From the NCBI RefSeq assembly GCF_016916835.1, contig NZ_JAFFIX010000001.1, forward strand, positions 62,001 to 126,000: a DNA stretch of 64,000 bases, read 5' to 3'. The notes under the pieces were generated by a model. It was not told where the DNA came from. It was given only the letters and a program-made list of their open reading frames with translations, and ran no database searches. Made by a program: the position numbers and the translations under genes. This document shows positions 45,915 to 55,061 of this stretch, in pieces; the stretch's first letter is position 1; each line of letters begins with the position of its first letter. Origin of the DNA: Actinacidiphila bryophytorum (GTDB lineage Bacteria; Actinomycetota; Actinomycetes; Streptomycetales; Streptomycetaceae).

Positions 45915-47693
45915 TCAGGCCAGCAGGCCTGAGATCGCGTCAGGTCCCACCGGGCGGGAGTAGTGCCAGCCCTGGCCGGTGTCGCAGCCGATGCGGCGCA
46001 GGCGCTCGGCCTGCTCGGCGTTCTCCACGCACTCGGCCGTCACCGTCAGGCCGAGCCGGTGGGCGAGGTCCACCAGGGCCTCGACGATGGTCTCGTCGGC
46101 CGGGTTGGGGTGCTCGGCCGAGCGGAAGCCCTGGACGAAGGAGCCGTCGAGTTTGAGCGCGGAGACCGGCAGCCGGCTCATGTAGGCCAGGTTCGAGTAG
46201 CCGGTGCCGAAGTCGTCGATGGCGATGCGTACGCCCATCTCGTGCAGCGCGTGCAGCGCCTGCAGCGGCCGCCCCGCCGAGCCCATCACCGCCGACTCGG
46301 TCAGCTCCAGCTGCAGCAGCCGCGGCGGCAGCCCGGTCTCGGCCAGGATCCCGGCGACGTCCGAGACCAGGTCGGAGTCCCACATCTGGCGGACCGCCAC
46401 GTTCACGCTGACCACCAGCGGGGCCGCCGGGTGGGCCAGCTGCCAGGCGCGGGCCTGCCGGCAGCCCTCGGCGAGCACCCAGCGGCCCAGCTGCACGATG
46501 GAGCCGTCCTCCTCGGCCAGGCCGATGAAGCGGTTGGGGGCCAGCCGCCCGAAGTGCGGGTGCTCCCAGCGCACCAGCGCCTCGACCCCGCGCAGCTCGC
46601 CGGTGTCCAGGGCGACCAGCGGCTGGTAGTCCAGCACGAACTCGCCGCGCTCCACGGCCTGCCGCAAGGTGCGCGACAGCGCCTGCCGGGTCATCCGGTG
46701 CTCGTTGCGCTCGGGGTCGAAGAGCGTCCAGCGGGCCTTGCCGTCGGCCTTGGCCCAGTACAGCGTGGTGTCGGCGGCCTGCATCAGCCCGGTGGCGGAG
46801 CTGCCGGGCGCCTCCCGCTCCACCACCCCGATGCTCGCCGAGACCGCGAGGCGCTGCCCGGCCACGTCGAAGGGCTGCTGCAGCGCGGTCAGCACGGACT
46901 CGGCGAGCGCGGTGGCCTGCCCGGTGCCGGTGGAGTCCCGTACCAGCAGCGCGAACTCGTCGCCGCCGAGCCGGGCCACCAGGTGCCCGCCGGGCTCGGC
47001 GCAGGCCAGCAGCCGGCGGGCGACGGCGGCCAGCAGCTCGTCGCCGACCCGGTGGCCGAGGGTGTCGTTGACCGCCTTGAAGCCGTCCAGGTCGAGGTAG
47101 CACAGCCCGATCCGGCCGGTGCCCCGGCCGGGCGCGCTGTCGCACGCGTCGGTGAGCCGCTCGAAGAACAGCGCCCTGTTGGGCAGCTTCGTCACCGGGT
47201 CGTGCATGCGCAGGTGCCGCAACTGCTCGCGCAGCGCGTCCCGTTCGCCGACGTCCTCGACGGTCAGCAGCAGCGGGCTCGCCCCGGTCCGCGACAGCGT
47301 CACCTCGGCAAGCAGGGCCGCGCCGTCCTGCCGGGTGATCCGCCGGGTGCAGCGCAGCCGGTCGCGGCGGCCGGTGAGCACGTCGTGGAAGGCGGCCCTG
47401 GCGTGCGGGTCGCCTGCCAGGCCGAGCAGCGCTCCCGCGCCGACCGCCGCGAGGCGCTCGGGTGCGGCTCCCAGCAGGGTCGCAAGCGCCGGGTTGGCGG
47501 CCAGCACCTCGCCCTCGGGCGACAGCAGCGCCATCGCGGACCTGGCCACCGCGAAGGCGGCCCGGTAGTCGCGCAGCTCGGCTTCGTCGCGTGCCCCCGT
47601 GCCGCGCGGGCGCGGGGCAGAGCTGTGACTCTGTGTGATGACCTGTGCTGTGCTGTCGGGGTCGACGCCGGGGCCGCCCGCGGGTCCGCCCAT
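45915..47693 (-). CDS. PAS-GGDEF-EAL protein (cyclic-di-GMP turnover)
   Basis: A 592-residue soluble protein with no TM segment. A PAS-like sensor covers about 35-150, GGDEF is at 243-247 (catalytic residues intact, no RxxD inhibitory site before it) and the EAL domain starts E371-A-L. The EAL domain also keeps IDDFGTGYSN and LKLDGSFV; the usual A-E-G-V-E reads A-E-C-V-E. It may make and/or break c-di-GMP, which controls development in Streptomyces through BldD. Divergent from the M6 genes. The net activity is not predictable. Confidence 0.92.
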   Translation of the reverse strand: MGGPAGGPGVDPDSTAQVITQSHSSAPRPRGTGARDEAELRDYRAAFAVARSAMALLSPEGEVLAANPALATLLGAAPERLAAVGAGALLGLAGDPHARAAFHDVLTGRRDRLRCTRRITRQDGAALLAEVTLSRTGASPLLLTVEDVGERDALREQLRHLRMHDPVTKLPNRALFFERLTDACDSAPGRGTGRIGLCYLDLDGFKAVNDTLGHRVGDELLAAVARRLLACAEPGGHLVARLGGDEFALLVRDSTGTGQATALAESVLTALQQPFDVAGQRLAVSASIGVVEREAPGSSATGLMQAADTTLYWAKADGKARWTLFDPERNEHRMTRQALSRTLRQAVERGEFVLDYQPLVALDTGELRGVEALVRWEHPHFGRLAPNRFIGLAEEDGSIVQLGRWVLAEGCRQARAWQLAHPAAPLVVSVNVAVRQMWDSDLVSDVAGILAETGLPPRLLQLELTESAVMGSAGRPLQALHALHEMGVRIAIDDFGTGYSNLAYMSRLPVSALKLDGSFVQGFRSAEHPNPADETIVEALVDLAHRLGLTVTAECVENAEQAERLRRIGCDTGQGWHYSRPVGPDAISGLLA

Positions 47694-48006
47694 GGCCTGC
47701 TCCCCGTGTCGCGCTCGTCTCGCACGCGATCATATGGGCTGGCGGAGCAGGCGATCCAGCGTCGCCGTGGTGATTCTCCGCACGGCCCCCCGGTGGCCGA
47801 CCGATTCTGCGCGAATGGGCACCGGTCCTGATCGCCTCACCAGTGCCGCTACGGAACGTAATGTCGTCGCCCGTCCAGGTGTTCGCCGTGCCCCGGGGTG
47901 CCGGAACCACCCGGGCGGAGCAGCCGAACTCCGCATACCACCGCAATCCATAGCAAGGTGGTTGAGGTGTCCCGAACGGGCTCGCGAACCCTCCCCGGAG
48001 GTCCAT
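47694..48006. other. 313-bp divergent region, GGDEF-EAL / M6 genes
   Basis: No gene or long palindrome is supported. It carries the promoters of both divergent genes. GGAGGT at its right end is the ribosome-binding site of the first M6 gene. Confidence 0.4.
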
Positions 48007-49323
48007 GTGCGGCGGTCAGGCATCTCGGCAGGTGATACGCGGGGCGCTGGAGGCGTTCGGTACGCGCGTGGCGCCGGCGCCGCGCCCGGGCGCCCGCGCG
48101 GGGGGCGTTCAGCGGCGTCCGGGGCCTTCGTGCTGGGTGCGCTGGTCGCCTGGACGCTCGCCACCGGGCCGACCGCGCACGCGGCGCCCGCCTCCGCCGC
48201 CTGCCTGCTGCCGCGCACCCAGGTGCATCACTCCGAGGGCGTGGACACCGCCCCCGCCGGCTACGCCAAGGCGCAGGGCGACGTGCAGGCGCTGATGGTC
48301 TTCCTGTCCTTCCCCGACACCCCCCCGGCGCTGACCCCGCAAGAGGTGGCGGCCGACCACTACCCGGCCACCTCCGACTTCTACGACCAGGCCTCCTACG
48401 GGAAGTTCCGGCTGCACCTGCACACCGTGGACCGGTGGGTACCGATGCCGCACTCGGCGACCTCGTACGCCATCAGCCGCGACTGGGCGGCCGCCGACCG
48501 CACCGCCTACCTGCGCGACGCCCTGACCGCGGCGGACCCCGTGGTGGACTTCCGCGGCTACGACGTGGTCTACCTGGTGGCCGACCCCGACGCGCCCGGG
48601 GTGGACTCCGACGCCACGAAGGTGGTCAACCTCGCCTCGCCCGTCACCCTGGACGGCAATCCGCTGGCCCGCATGGTGACGGTCTTCGAACGGCACCCCC
48701 CGGACCGCAACGTGCTCGCCCACGAGACCGGCCACGTCTTCGACCTGCCCGACCTCTACTACCGCCCGCCGGTGGGCAGCACCGCCGACTGGGACACCCA
48801 CGTCGGCGACTGGGACCTGATGGGCAGCCAGTTCGGCCTGGCCCCCGAGCCCTTCGCCTGGCACAAGTGGAAGCTCGGCTGGCTGGAGCCCGGCCAGGTC
48901 GGCTGCATCACCGGCACCGGCACGACCTACCACGACCTCAGCCCCGACGAGACCCCCGGCGGCACCAAGCTGCTGGTCGTGCGCACCGGCGCGGACAGCG
49001 CGCTGGCCATCGAGGCCCGCAGCGCCACCGGCAACGACGCCACCGCCTGCCGGGAGGGCGTGCTGCTCTACCGGGTGCGCTCCGACCGCGAGTCGGGCGA
49101 CGGCCCCATCGACGTACTCGACGGACACCCCGGCCACTCCGCCTGCGCCGCCACCTCGGTCTACCCGCCGCTGGCCGACGCGCCGCTGGGGGTGGGGGAG
49201 TCCTACGCGCTGCCCGACGGCACCACCCGGGTCACCGTCACCGGGCACGAGCCGGACGGCGCCTGGGCGGTCAAGATCACCGAGAGCGCGCCGGGCGGTG
49301 ACGGTGCGGGCCGCCCGGGGTAG
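48007..49323 (+). CDS. Secreted M6-family metalloprotease, copy 1
   Basis: 438 residues from GTG 48007 (GGAGGT upstream). A long basic N-region and hydrophobic core (FVLGALVAWTLATGPTAHA) form a signal peptide. Zinc motif HETGHVFDLPDLY fits the M6 (immune inhibitor A-like) HExxH family. Cys pairs (CITGTG..., CREGV, HSACAATS) suggest disulfides. Conserved blocks such as FDFRGYDVVYLV and EPFAWHKWKLGWLEPGQ recur in the next gene, so the two are tandem duplicates. They probably degrade extracellular protein. Confidence 0.9.
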   Translation: MRRSGISAGDTRGAGGVRYARGAGAAPGRPRGGRSAASGAFVLGALVAWTLATGPTAHAAPASAACLLPRTQVHHSEGVDTAPAGYAKAQGDVQALMVFLSFPDTPPALTPQEVAADHYPATSDFYDQASYGKFRLHLHTVDRWVPMPHSATSYAISRDWAAADRTAYLRDALTAADPVVDFRGYDVVYLVADPDAPGVDSDATKVVNLASPVTLDGNPLARMVTVFERHPPDRNVLAHETGHVFDLPDLYYRPPVGSTADWDTHVGDWDLMGSQFGLAPEPFAWHKWKLGWLEPGQVGCITGTGTTYHDLSPDETPGGTKLLVVRTGADSALAIEARSATGNDATACREGVLLYRVRSDRESGDGPIDVLDGHPGHSACAATSVYPPLADAPLGVGESYALPDGTTRVTVTGHEPDGAWAVKITESAPGGDGAGRPG

Positions 49324-50587
49324 CGCGGCAGGACGGCCCGGCCACCTGCGGCGGTTCGCCGCCAGGGGTGCCAGGACGGCGGCGATCGGCGCGGCCGGGC
49401 TGCTGGCCGTGGGCAGTTCGGTCTCCGCGGGCTCCGGGCCGCCCGCGCTGCCCGCCAACCCGCCCGCCGCCCGGCCCTGCGCGCTGCGGGCCGTGCCCGG
49501 CGTCGCCATGTCCGAGGGCTTCTCCGACACCACCGCCCGCGGCCCCGACGCCGAGTTCGCCCCGAGCGTCGGCACGGTCCACGCGCTGACCCTGCTGATC
49601 GACTTCCCCGACGCGCCCGCGCCCTACAGCGCCCGCGAGCGGTACGCCGAGTTCTTCCCCGCGGTCAAGCAGTGGTACGCGGCGGCCTCGTACGGCAAGC
49701 TCGACTACGAGTCCACCCCGGTGCTGCGCTACATACGCATGCCGCGGCCCTTCAGCGCGTACGGCATAGGCCGCGGCTACGGCTGGGACGCGCACACCGC
49801 GATGATGCGCGACCTGCTCAAGGCCGCCGACGCCTCCATAGACTTCCGCGGCTACGACCTGGTCAACGTCCTGGTCACGCCGAACGCGGGGCCGCCCGCC
49901 GACGAGGCGGTGCTGTCGGTCACCTGGACCGGGGCCTCCGCCGCGACCACCGACGACGGCGCCCACCTGAACAAGGTCTCGCTCATCTACGGCCACGACC
50001 AGTCGGGTTCACGGGTCCTCAGCCACGAGAACGGCCACGCCTTCGGACTGCCCGACCTCTACTCCGCCGACGACTTCCAGCGCACCGACGGCCTCGCCGG
50101 GCAGTGGGACACCATGTCGCTCGACTGGGGCCTGCAGGGCGACCTCTTCGCCTGGCACAAGTGGCGGCTGGGCTGGCTGACCGACCGGCAGATCGCCTGC
50201 GTCACCTCGCGCGGCAGCGCCACCTACCACCTCAGCCCGGTCGAGACACCCGGCGGACGCAAGGCCGTGATCATCCCCTACGGCCCCACCCGGGTCTTCG
50301 TGATCGAGGCCAGGGCCGCCGTCGGCGACGACCACGACGCCTGCCGCCAGGGCGTCCTGGCCTACACCGTGCGCACCGACATCGACTCGGGGCAGGGTCC
50401 CGTCACCGTCGTGGACGGCCACCCGGGCAGCTCCGCCTGCGACTTCAGCAGCGGCGCCTTCAACTCCCTCAACGACGCGCCCTTCACCGCAGGGCAGACC
50501 TTCACCGACGACGCGGCGCACGTGGCCTTCACGGTGCTGGGCCGGGACGCGGCGGGCGACTGGTCGATACGCGTCACCCGCCGCTGA
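49298..50587 (+). CDS. Secreted M6-family metalloprotease, copy 2
   Basis: 429 residues from GTG 49298, overlapping copy 1 by 26 nt (GTG 49304 is an alternative). A signal peptide is present (TAAIGAAGLLAVGSSVSAG). Zinc motif HENGHAFGLPDLY is intact. It shares the order of blocks with copy 1: a D-F-R-G-Y-D segment, FAWHKWRLGWL, the S-P-x-E-T-P-G-G turn and the DGHPGSSAC end. The duplication is old, since the two differ at many positions. Co-transcription with copy 1 is likely. Confidence 0.9.
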   Translation: MTVRAARGSAAGRPGHLRRFAARGARTAAIGAAGLLAVGSSVSAGSGPPALPANPPAARPCALRAVPGVAMSEGFSDTTARGPDAEFAPSVGTVHALTLLIDFPDAPAPYSARERYAEFFPAVKQWYAAASYGKLDYESTPVLRYIRMPRPFSAYGIGRGYGWDAHTAMMRDLLKAADASIDFRGYDLVNVLVTPNAGPPADEAVLSVTWTGASAATTDDGAHLNKVSLIYGHDQSGSRVLSHENGHAFGLPDLYSADDFQRTDGLAGQWDTMSLDWGLQGDLFAWHKWRLGWLTDRQIACVTSRGSATYHLSPVETPGGRKAVIIPYGPTRVFVIEARAAVGDDHDACRQGVLAYTVRTDIDSGQGPVTVVDGHPGSSACDFSSGAFNSLNDAPFTAGQTFTDDAAHVAFTVLGRDAAGDWSIRVTRR

Positions 50588-50603
50588 CTTCCAACGGCTG
50601 CGA

Positions 50604-51032
50604 TCAGCTGAGCAGTTCGGCCTCAAGGGTGATGTTCACGCCCGCGAGCGCCTTGCTGACCGGGCAGTTCGCCTTCGCGTCCTGCGCCGCCGCCTCGAAA
50701 GCCTCGGCGGTCAGACCGGGCACCCGGGCCTTCACCGACAACGTGATGCCGGTGATGCCCTCACCGGGCTGGAAGGTGACGTTCGCGACGGTCTGCACGG
50801 TCTCCGGCGGGGTGCCCGCACCGGCCAGGCCGTGCGAGAGCGCCATCGAGTAGCAGGAGGAGTGGGCCGCCGCGATCAGCTCCTCGGGGCTGGTCTTGCC
50901 GTTGGCCGCCTCGGCGCGGGACGGCCAGGAGACCTCGTAGGTGCCGACACCCGATGTGTCGAGCGAGACGGTGCCGGCGCCGCCGATCAGCGCGCCCTTC
51001 CACTGGGTGGTCGCGGTGCGGGTGGTTGCCAT
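50604..51032 (-). CDS. OsmC-family peroxide reductase
   Basis: A 142-residue OsmC protein from ATG 51032. The reactive Cys pair is in EELIAAAHSSCYSMAL and in DAKANCPVSKAL, with E-E-L beside the first. These enzymes reduce organic hydroperoxides. It is convergent with the second M6 gene, 16 nt apart. The 304-bp spacer upstream (51033-51336) holds repeat family 2, long copy. Confidence 0.93.
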   Translation of the reverse strand: MATTRTATTQWKGALIGGAGTVSLDTSGVGTYEVSWPSRAEAANGKTSPEELIAAAHSSCYSMALSHGLAGAGTPPETVQTVANVTFQPGEGITGITLSVKARVPGLTAEAFEAAAQDAKANCPVSKALAGVNITLEAELLS

Positions 51033-51162
51033 GGTGAAAGCCTCCATCGAGTACGTACCGTCGGTCCGCGGCTCCCGCCGCTCTCCGAACGCTACCCGGT
51101 CCGGTCCCCTGCCCGGCGCCGCCCACCGCCCCGCGCCCCCGGCCCGGTTGCCGTCCGGGCTG

Positions 51163-51340
51163 GGCCGTGTTTTGGAAGTAGCGCCGTCCGCCCACAGGGC
51201 GGGCCCCGCGGCGTCTGGTGCGTGCGATCGCAAGGCGGAGGGTCGTCCTCGTAGTGGGCCTGCTCGGACGACTCCGACAACGCAGCGAGCGTGCGTGCCA
51301 GACGCCGCGGGGCAGGCGGGACTTCCAAAACACGGCCTAG
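51163..51340. repeat. Dispersed palindromic repeat family 2, long copy
   Basis: Arms GGCCGTGTTTTGGAAGT (51163-51179) and its complement with the CTAG end (51321-51340). The centre is longer than in the short copy and has a nested inverted repeat CCCCGCGGCGTCTGG (51204-51218) against CCAGACGCCGCGGGG (51298-51312). The CTA at 51337-51339 is the stop codon (TAG on the minus strand) of the histidine phosphatase gene. Confidence 0.85.
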
Positions 51341-51927
51341 CCCAGGTGGCCCGTGTCGTTCCAGCGCTCGATCGCCGGCTCCCCGTACGCCCAGCCGAGG
51401 ACCGACAGCGAGGCCGGGTCAAGACGCAGCGACGCGCCGAAGGACGGCGGCAGGCCCAGCCAGCGGGCGCCCAGCGTGCGCAGCACATGGCCGTGCGCGA
51501 AGACCAGCACGTCCCGCGGCGCCGAGCGCGCCCAGGCCACCACGTCGTCGGCGCGCACCGCCACGTCGTCGGGCGACTCGCCGTTCGGGACGCCGTCCCG
51601 CCAGATGTTCCAGCCGGGCCGCAGCTCCTGCAGCTGCGCCGGGGTGCGGCCCTCGTAGTCGCCGTAGTCCCACTCCAGCAGCGCGTCCCACTCCTTGGCG
51701 CCGGCGAAGCCCGCGGCGCGGCAGGTGTCGGCGGCCCGCCGCAGCGGGCTGGTGCGCACCTCGGCGTCCCGCAGGCCCTCCCACGCCGCGCCCGCCAGCC
51801 GCTCGCCCAGCAGCACCGCCGTCCTGCGGCCCTCGTCGGTCAGCGGGATGTCGGTACGCCCGGTGTGGCGGCCGGACAGGGACCATTCCGTCTGGCCGTG
51901 CCTGACCAGAAGGATGCGCGCAGCCAT
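51337..51927 (-). CDS. Histidine phosphatase family protein
   Basis: A 196-residue phosphoglycerate mutase-like phosphatase. The catalytic histidine is in [10 protein letters not shown] near residue 10, with [10 protein letters not shown] and the second His in [25 protein letters not shown] is typical. It may act on small phosphate esters; a dedicated mutase role is not supported. Its TAG stop belongs to repeat family 2. Confidence 0.92.
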   Translation of the reverse strand: MAARILLVRHGQTEWSLSGRHTGRTDIPLTDEGRRTAVLLGERLAGAAWEGLRDAEVRTSPLRRAADTCRAAGFAGAKEWDALLEWDYGDYEGRTPAQLQELRPGWNIWRDGVPNGESPDDVAVRADDVVAWARSAPRDVLVFAHGHVLRTLGARWLGLPPSFGASLRLDPASLSVLGWAYGEPAIERWNDTGHLG

Positions 51928-51971
51928 GCAGGGCGGCCTCTCGTGCGGGGACGGGAAACCCCCATCATCGC

Positions 51972-52661
51972 TCAGACCTGCGCCGTACCGCCCAGCAGCC
52001 CCCGCAGCAGCCCGTCCAGGCCGTACTCGAACTGGCCCGAGCCCTCGCTCTGCGTGCACAGCAGCTCGGGCGCCAGCGCGACCAGCGCCGGGTAGGCGTC
52101 GCTCGGCAGCGCCGCGATCCTGGCCCGCACCCGGTCCCGGGCGCCCTCCTGGCACAGCGCCCGGGCGCGCCGGGTGTTCCACAGCGCGGAGCCCACCGTG
52201 TACTGCATGAGGGCGACATGCGCGTGCGCGGCGTCCGCGGGGGTGAGCCCGGCGCTGCGCAGCAGCCCCAGCATGCGGTCGATCAGCGCTATCGCGTCGT
52301 CGCCGCGCAGCGGCCGGTCCGCCAGCAGCTCCAGCGCCGAAGGATGCTCGGTGAACAGCCGGTACACCCCGACGCACACCTCGCGCAATTCACTTTGCAG
52401 ATCGCCCGAACCGCCCGGCGGAAGCTCTATCGTGTCCAGCAGCCGCTGGGCGACGGCGTCACTGATCTCGTCCTTGCCCCGGAAGTGCGAGTAGACGGCC
52501 ATCGTGCCGACACCGAGCTGCTGGGCGAGGCCGCGCATGGTGAAGGCCTCGGCGCCGTCGCGGTCGAGCAGGGTCAGTGCGGCATCGAGGATACGGTCGG
52601 GGTTGAGCGAGTTGCGCGGGGCGCGGCGCCGTGGGGGGCGGACCGGCTGGGTCACGGACAT
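51972..52661 (-). CDS. TetR-family transcriptional regulator
   Basis: A 229-residue regulator. The helix-turn-helix is at about residues 20-65 ([43 protein letters not shown]), followed by a C-terminal ligand domain of the TetR_C type. It is divergent from the PAP2-type gene, with repeated motifs between them, so it may repress that gene and itself. Confidence 0.9.
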   Translation of the reverse strand: MSVTQPVRPPRRRAPRNSLNPDRILDAALTLLDRDGAEAFTMRGLAQQLGVGTMAVYSHFRGKDEISDAVAQRLLDTIELPPGGSGDLQSELREVCVGVYRLFTEHPSALELLADRPLRGDDAIALIDRMLGLLRSAGLTPADAAHAHVALMQYTVGSALWNTRRARALCQEGARDRVRARIAALPSDAYPALVALAPELLCTQSEGSGQFEYGLDGLLRGLLGGTAQV

Positions 52662-52791
52662 CCGATTCTCTTGTTCTCGTCCTTCGCTGCTGTGCGCGGC
52701 CTGCTGCTGCGGTGCGGTGTGTGCCGGGTACGAGGCAACCCGGGGCGGTGCCCCGGGCGTCCTTCGCCTTGCATACCCCCACCACGGGAAG

Positions 52792-52885
52792 GTTGAACAC
52801 CGTACGAGCGTTGAACACCGGGGAAAATCGGGGTTCGCGCGCTACCGCAGGGGTGGTGTGCGTACGGTTTAGCGTACGTCGTACG
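52792..52885. promoter_or_regulatory. Candidate operators between TetR and PAP2-type genes
   Basis: Two copies of GTTGAACACCG (52792-52802 and 52810-52820, period 18) and a palindrome CGTACG-T-CGTACG (52873-52885) lie in the 291-bp divergent region. The palindrome is 68 nt before the PAP2-type start, and is the better candidate for TetR binding. Confidence 0.45.
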
Positions 52886-52952
52886 GTAGAGGGTACGCGA
52901 CAAGTCCATGACCGCCACCTGCGGCCCGCGGAGAACCTGGAGAGACGCCCGC

Positions 52953-53966
52953 ATGACGATCACCGCCACCGCGCCGCGAGCTGCCGCCTACCGTGGCAAA
53001 TTGCGCTGGTGGACCGAGCTGCCGCTGATTGCCGTGGTCTATGGCCTGTACTCGGGCGCGCGGCTGCTGGTGCGCGGGGACGTGGACGACGCGGTGGACA
53101 CCGGCGCGGACATCCTGCACTTCGAGCAGCTGACCCACCTCGACCCCGAGCGCTGGTTCAACCACCTGTTCACCGAGCACGCCTTCCTCGGCGTGCCCGC
53201 CGACTTCGCCTACGCCTCGCTGCACTACATCGTCACCCCCTCGATCCTGGTCTGGCTCTGGCTGCGCCGCCCCACCCACTACCGGCAGGCCCGCACCTGG
53301 CTGCTGATCTCCACCCTCATCGGCCTGATCGGCTTCACCCTGGTGCCCACCGCCCCGCCCCGGCTGCTGCCCGGCGCGCACGGCTTCATCGACACCATGG
53401 CGCAGTACGGCTCCTACGGCTGGTGGGGCACCGACGCGAGCGCCCCCCGGGGCCTGGGACACCTCACCAACCAGTACGCGGCCATGCCGAGCCTGCACGT
53501 CGGCTGGTCCCTGTGGTGCGGCATCATGCTCTTCCGCTACGGCCGCAACGTCGTCGTCCGCACTCTCGGGGTGCTCTACCCGCTGACCACCGCACTGGTC
53601 GTCATGGGCACCGCCAACCACTACCTGATGGACGCCGCGGCAGGCGTCGCCACCATGGGCGTCGGTTTCCTGCTCGCCGCGCCCGCGCTGCGGCTCGTCG
53701 ACCGGGTCCAGGCCCGCGTCACCGGCGCGATCGCCGCCCGGCGCGGCAAGAGCGGCGGCCAGACCGTCGTCGCGTCGAACGTCGCGAACGGTGCGAACGC
53801 GGCCGGCGGTGCCAAGGTCGCGAACGGTGCCAACGGTGCGAACGGTGCCGGCGGTGCGAAGGTGCCGTCGCCGCGGACCGTCCCGGTGCCCGACGACGCC
53901 GACCGCGACCCCGGCGCACCCGGCGGAAACGCGGCAGGGCGCGGCGAGCGCAGCCGGATGTCCTAG
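52953..53966 (+). CDS. PAP2-superfamily membrane phosphatase/phosphotransferase
   Basis: A 337-residue membrane protein with about six TM helices. The PAP2 active-site blocks are visible: PSLHVGWSLW and ANHYLMDAAAG, as in inositol-phosphoceramide-synthase-like enzymes. They transfer or remove phosphate from lipid head groups. ATG 52953 was chosen over an upstream start. The last 75 residues are a low-complexity Gly-Ala-Asn-Val tail (GANGANGAGGAKV repeats), encoded by 9-bp repeats. The stop is 21 nt before the nuclease gene. Confidence 0.85.
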   Translation: MTITATAPRAAAYRGKLRWWTELPLIAVVYGLYSGARLLVRGDVDDAVDTGADILHFEQLTHLDPERWFNHLFTEHAFLGVPADFAYASLHYIVTPSILVWLWLRRPTHYRQARTWLLISTLIGLIGFTLVPTAPPRLLPGAHGFIDTMAQYGSYGWWGTDASAPRGLGHLTNQYAAMPSLHVGWSLWCGIMLFRYGRNVVVRTLGVLYPLTTALVVMGTANHYLMDAAAGVATMGVGFLLAAPALRLVDRVQARVTGAIAARRGKSGGQTVVASNVANGANAAGGAKVANGANGANGAGGAKVPSPRTVPVPDDADRDPGAPGGNAAGRGERSRMS

Positions 53967-53987
53967 CCGGGTGCCACACTTTCGCGG

Positions 53988-55061
53988 GTGAGCACTACGC
54001 ACCACACACTGCGGGAGCAGCTGGCCGCCCTCCGCGGCCAGGACACGCCGCCCCGCCCGCTCGACGCGCGCGCACTGGCCGCACTCGCCGCCAACCCCGG
54101 CTGCCGGCGCCGCGCCCTCCTCGACGCCGCCGGCGTCGACAAGGGCGCGGTCGCCGAAACCCTCGGGGCGCCCGCCCGCTTCGGCCAGTCGCGGTTCGCC
54201 TTCTCCCGCGGCCACGCCTTCGAGGCCCGCGTCAAAGCCGACGGCTGCGCCGAACTGCTGCGGCTGCTGGGCGCCGACGGGGCGCACGCGGAGGTCCCCG
54301 ACCTCGCCGCGGCAGGCCCCGAGGGGCGGGCCGCCCGCACCAGGCTCGCCCTCGACCAGGCCACACCCGGCGCCTGGACCCTGCTCGACCACCCGCTGCT
54401 CACCCTCGACGTCGCCGGGTCCACCGTCTTCCTCGAACCCGACGCCGTCGCCGTCGCGCCCGACGGCGCATGGACCGTCGCCGAGATCAAGTCCTTCCCG
54501 ATCCTGGACGGCGGCGCCGACGCGATGAAGGTCGGGGCGGCGGCCCGGCAGGCCGCGGTCTACGTCCTCGCCCTCGACGCCCTCACCCCCGGGCGCGCCC
54601 GCACCGACGTGCTCCTGGTCTGCCCCAAGGACTTCTCCAACCTCCCCACCGCCGAACGGGTCGACGTCCGCAAACAGCTCGCCGTCACCCGGCGGCAGCT
54701 CGCCCGGCTCACCCGGATCGAGGAGATCGCCGCCACCCTCCCCGATGGCACGTGCTTCGACCCCGGCGCACCCCGGGAGGCGCTCACCGCCGCGGTCGAC
54801 TCCGTCCCGGCCGCCTACGCGCCGGAGTGCCTCGCGGACTGCGAACTGGCCTACCACTGCCGGGACCGCTCCCGGGCCGCGGACTCCGTCGACGCGCTCG
54901 GCCGCGGCCTGCGGTCCGACCTCGGTGCGCTCACCACGGTCGGCTCGGTCCTCGCGGCCTCCGCCGCCCCCTTCACGCCCGACGCGGACCCGGCGGTCGC
55001 GGCTCTCCGCCGTGCGGCACGCCTCCGGGCGGAGGCCCTGGCCCTCCCCCCGACCTCATGA
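53988..55061 (+). CDS. PD-(D/E)XK nuclease with predicted Fe-S cluster (Cas4/AddB/Dna2-like)
   Basis: A 357-residue protein from GTG 53988. It has the RecB-family nuclease motifs: G75-H-x-x-E79, D152 (LEPDAV), E166-x-K168 and Q188-x-x-x-Y192. C39 near the N-terminus and C281-x3-C285-x5-C291 near the C-terminus match the four-cysteine 4Fe-4S pattern of Cas4, AddB and Dna2 nucleases. Such enzymes digest single-strand or end DNA. No cas genes or CRISPR array is nearby. It lies 21 nt after the PAP2-type gene and 424 nt before an SF1 helicase cluster. Confidence 0.82.
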   Translation: MSTTHHTLREQLAALRGQDTPPRPLDARALAALAANPGCRRRALLDAAGVDKGAVAETLGAPARFGQSRFAFSRGHAFEARVKADGCAELLRLLGADGAHAEVPDLAAAGPEGRAARTRLALDQATPGAWTLLDHPLLTLDVAGSTVFLEPDAVAVAPDGAWTVAEIKSFPILDGGADAMKVGAAARQAAVYVLALDALTPGRARTDVLLVCPKDFSNLPTAERVDVRKQLAVTRRQLARLTRIEEIAATLPDGTCFDPGAPREALTAAVDSVPAAYAPECLADCELAYHCRDRSRAADSVDALGRGLRSDLGALTTVGSVLAASAAPFTPDADPAVAALRRAARLRAEALALPPTS

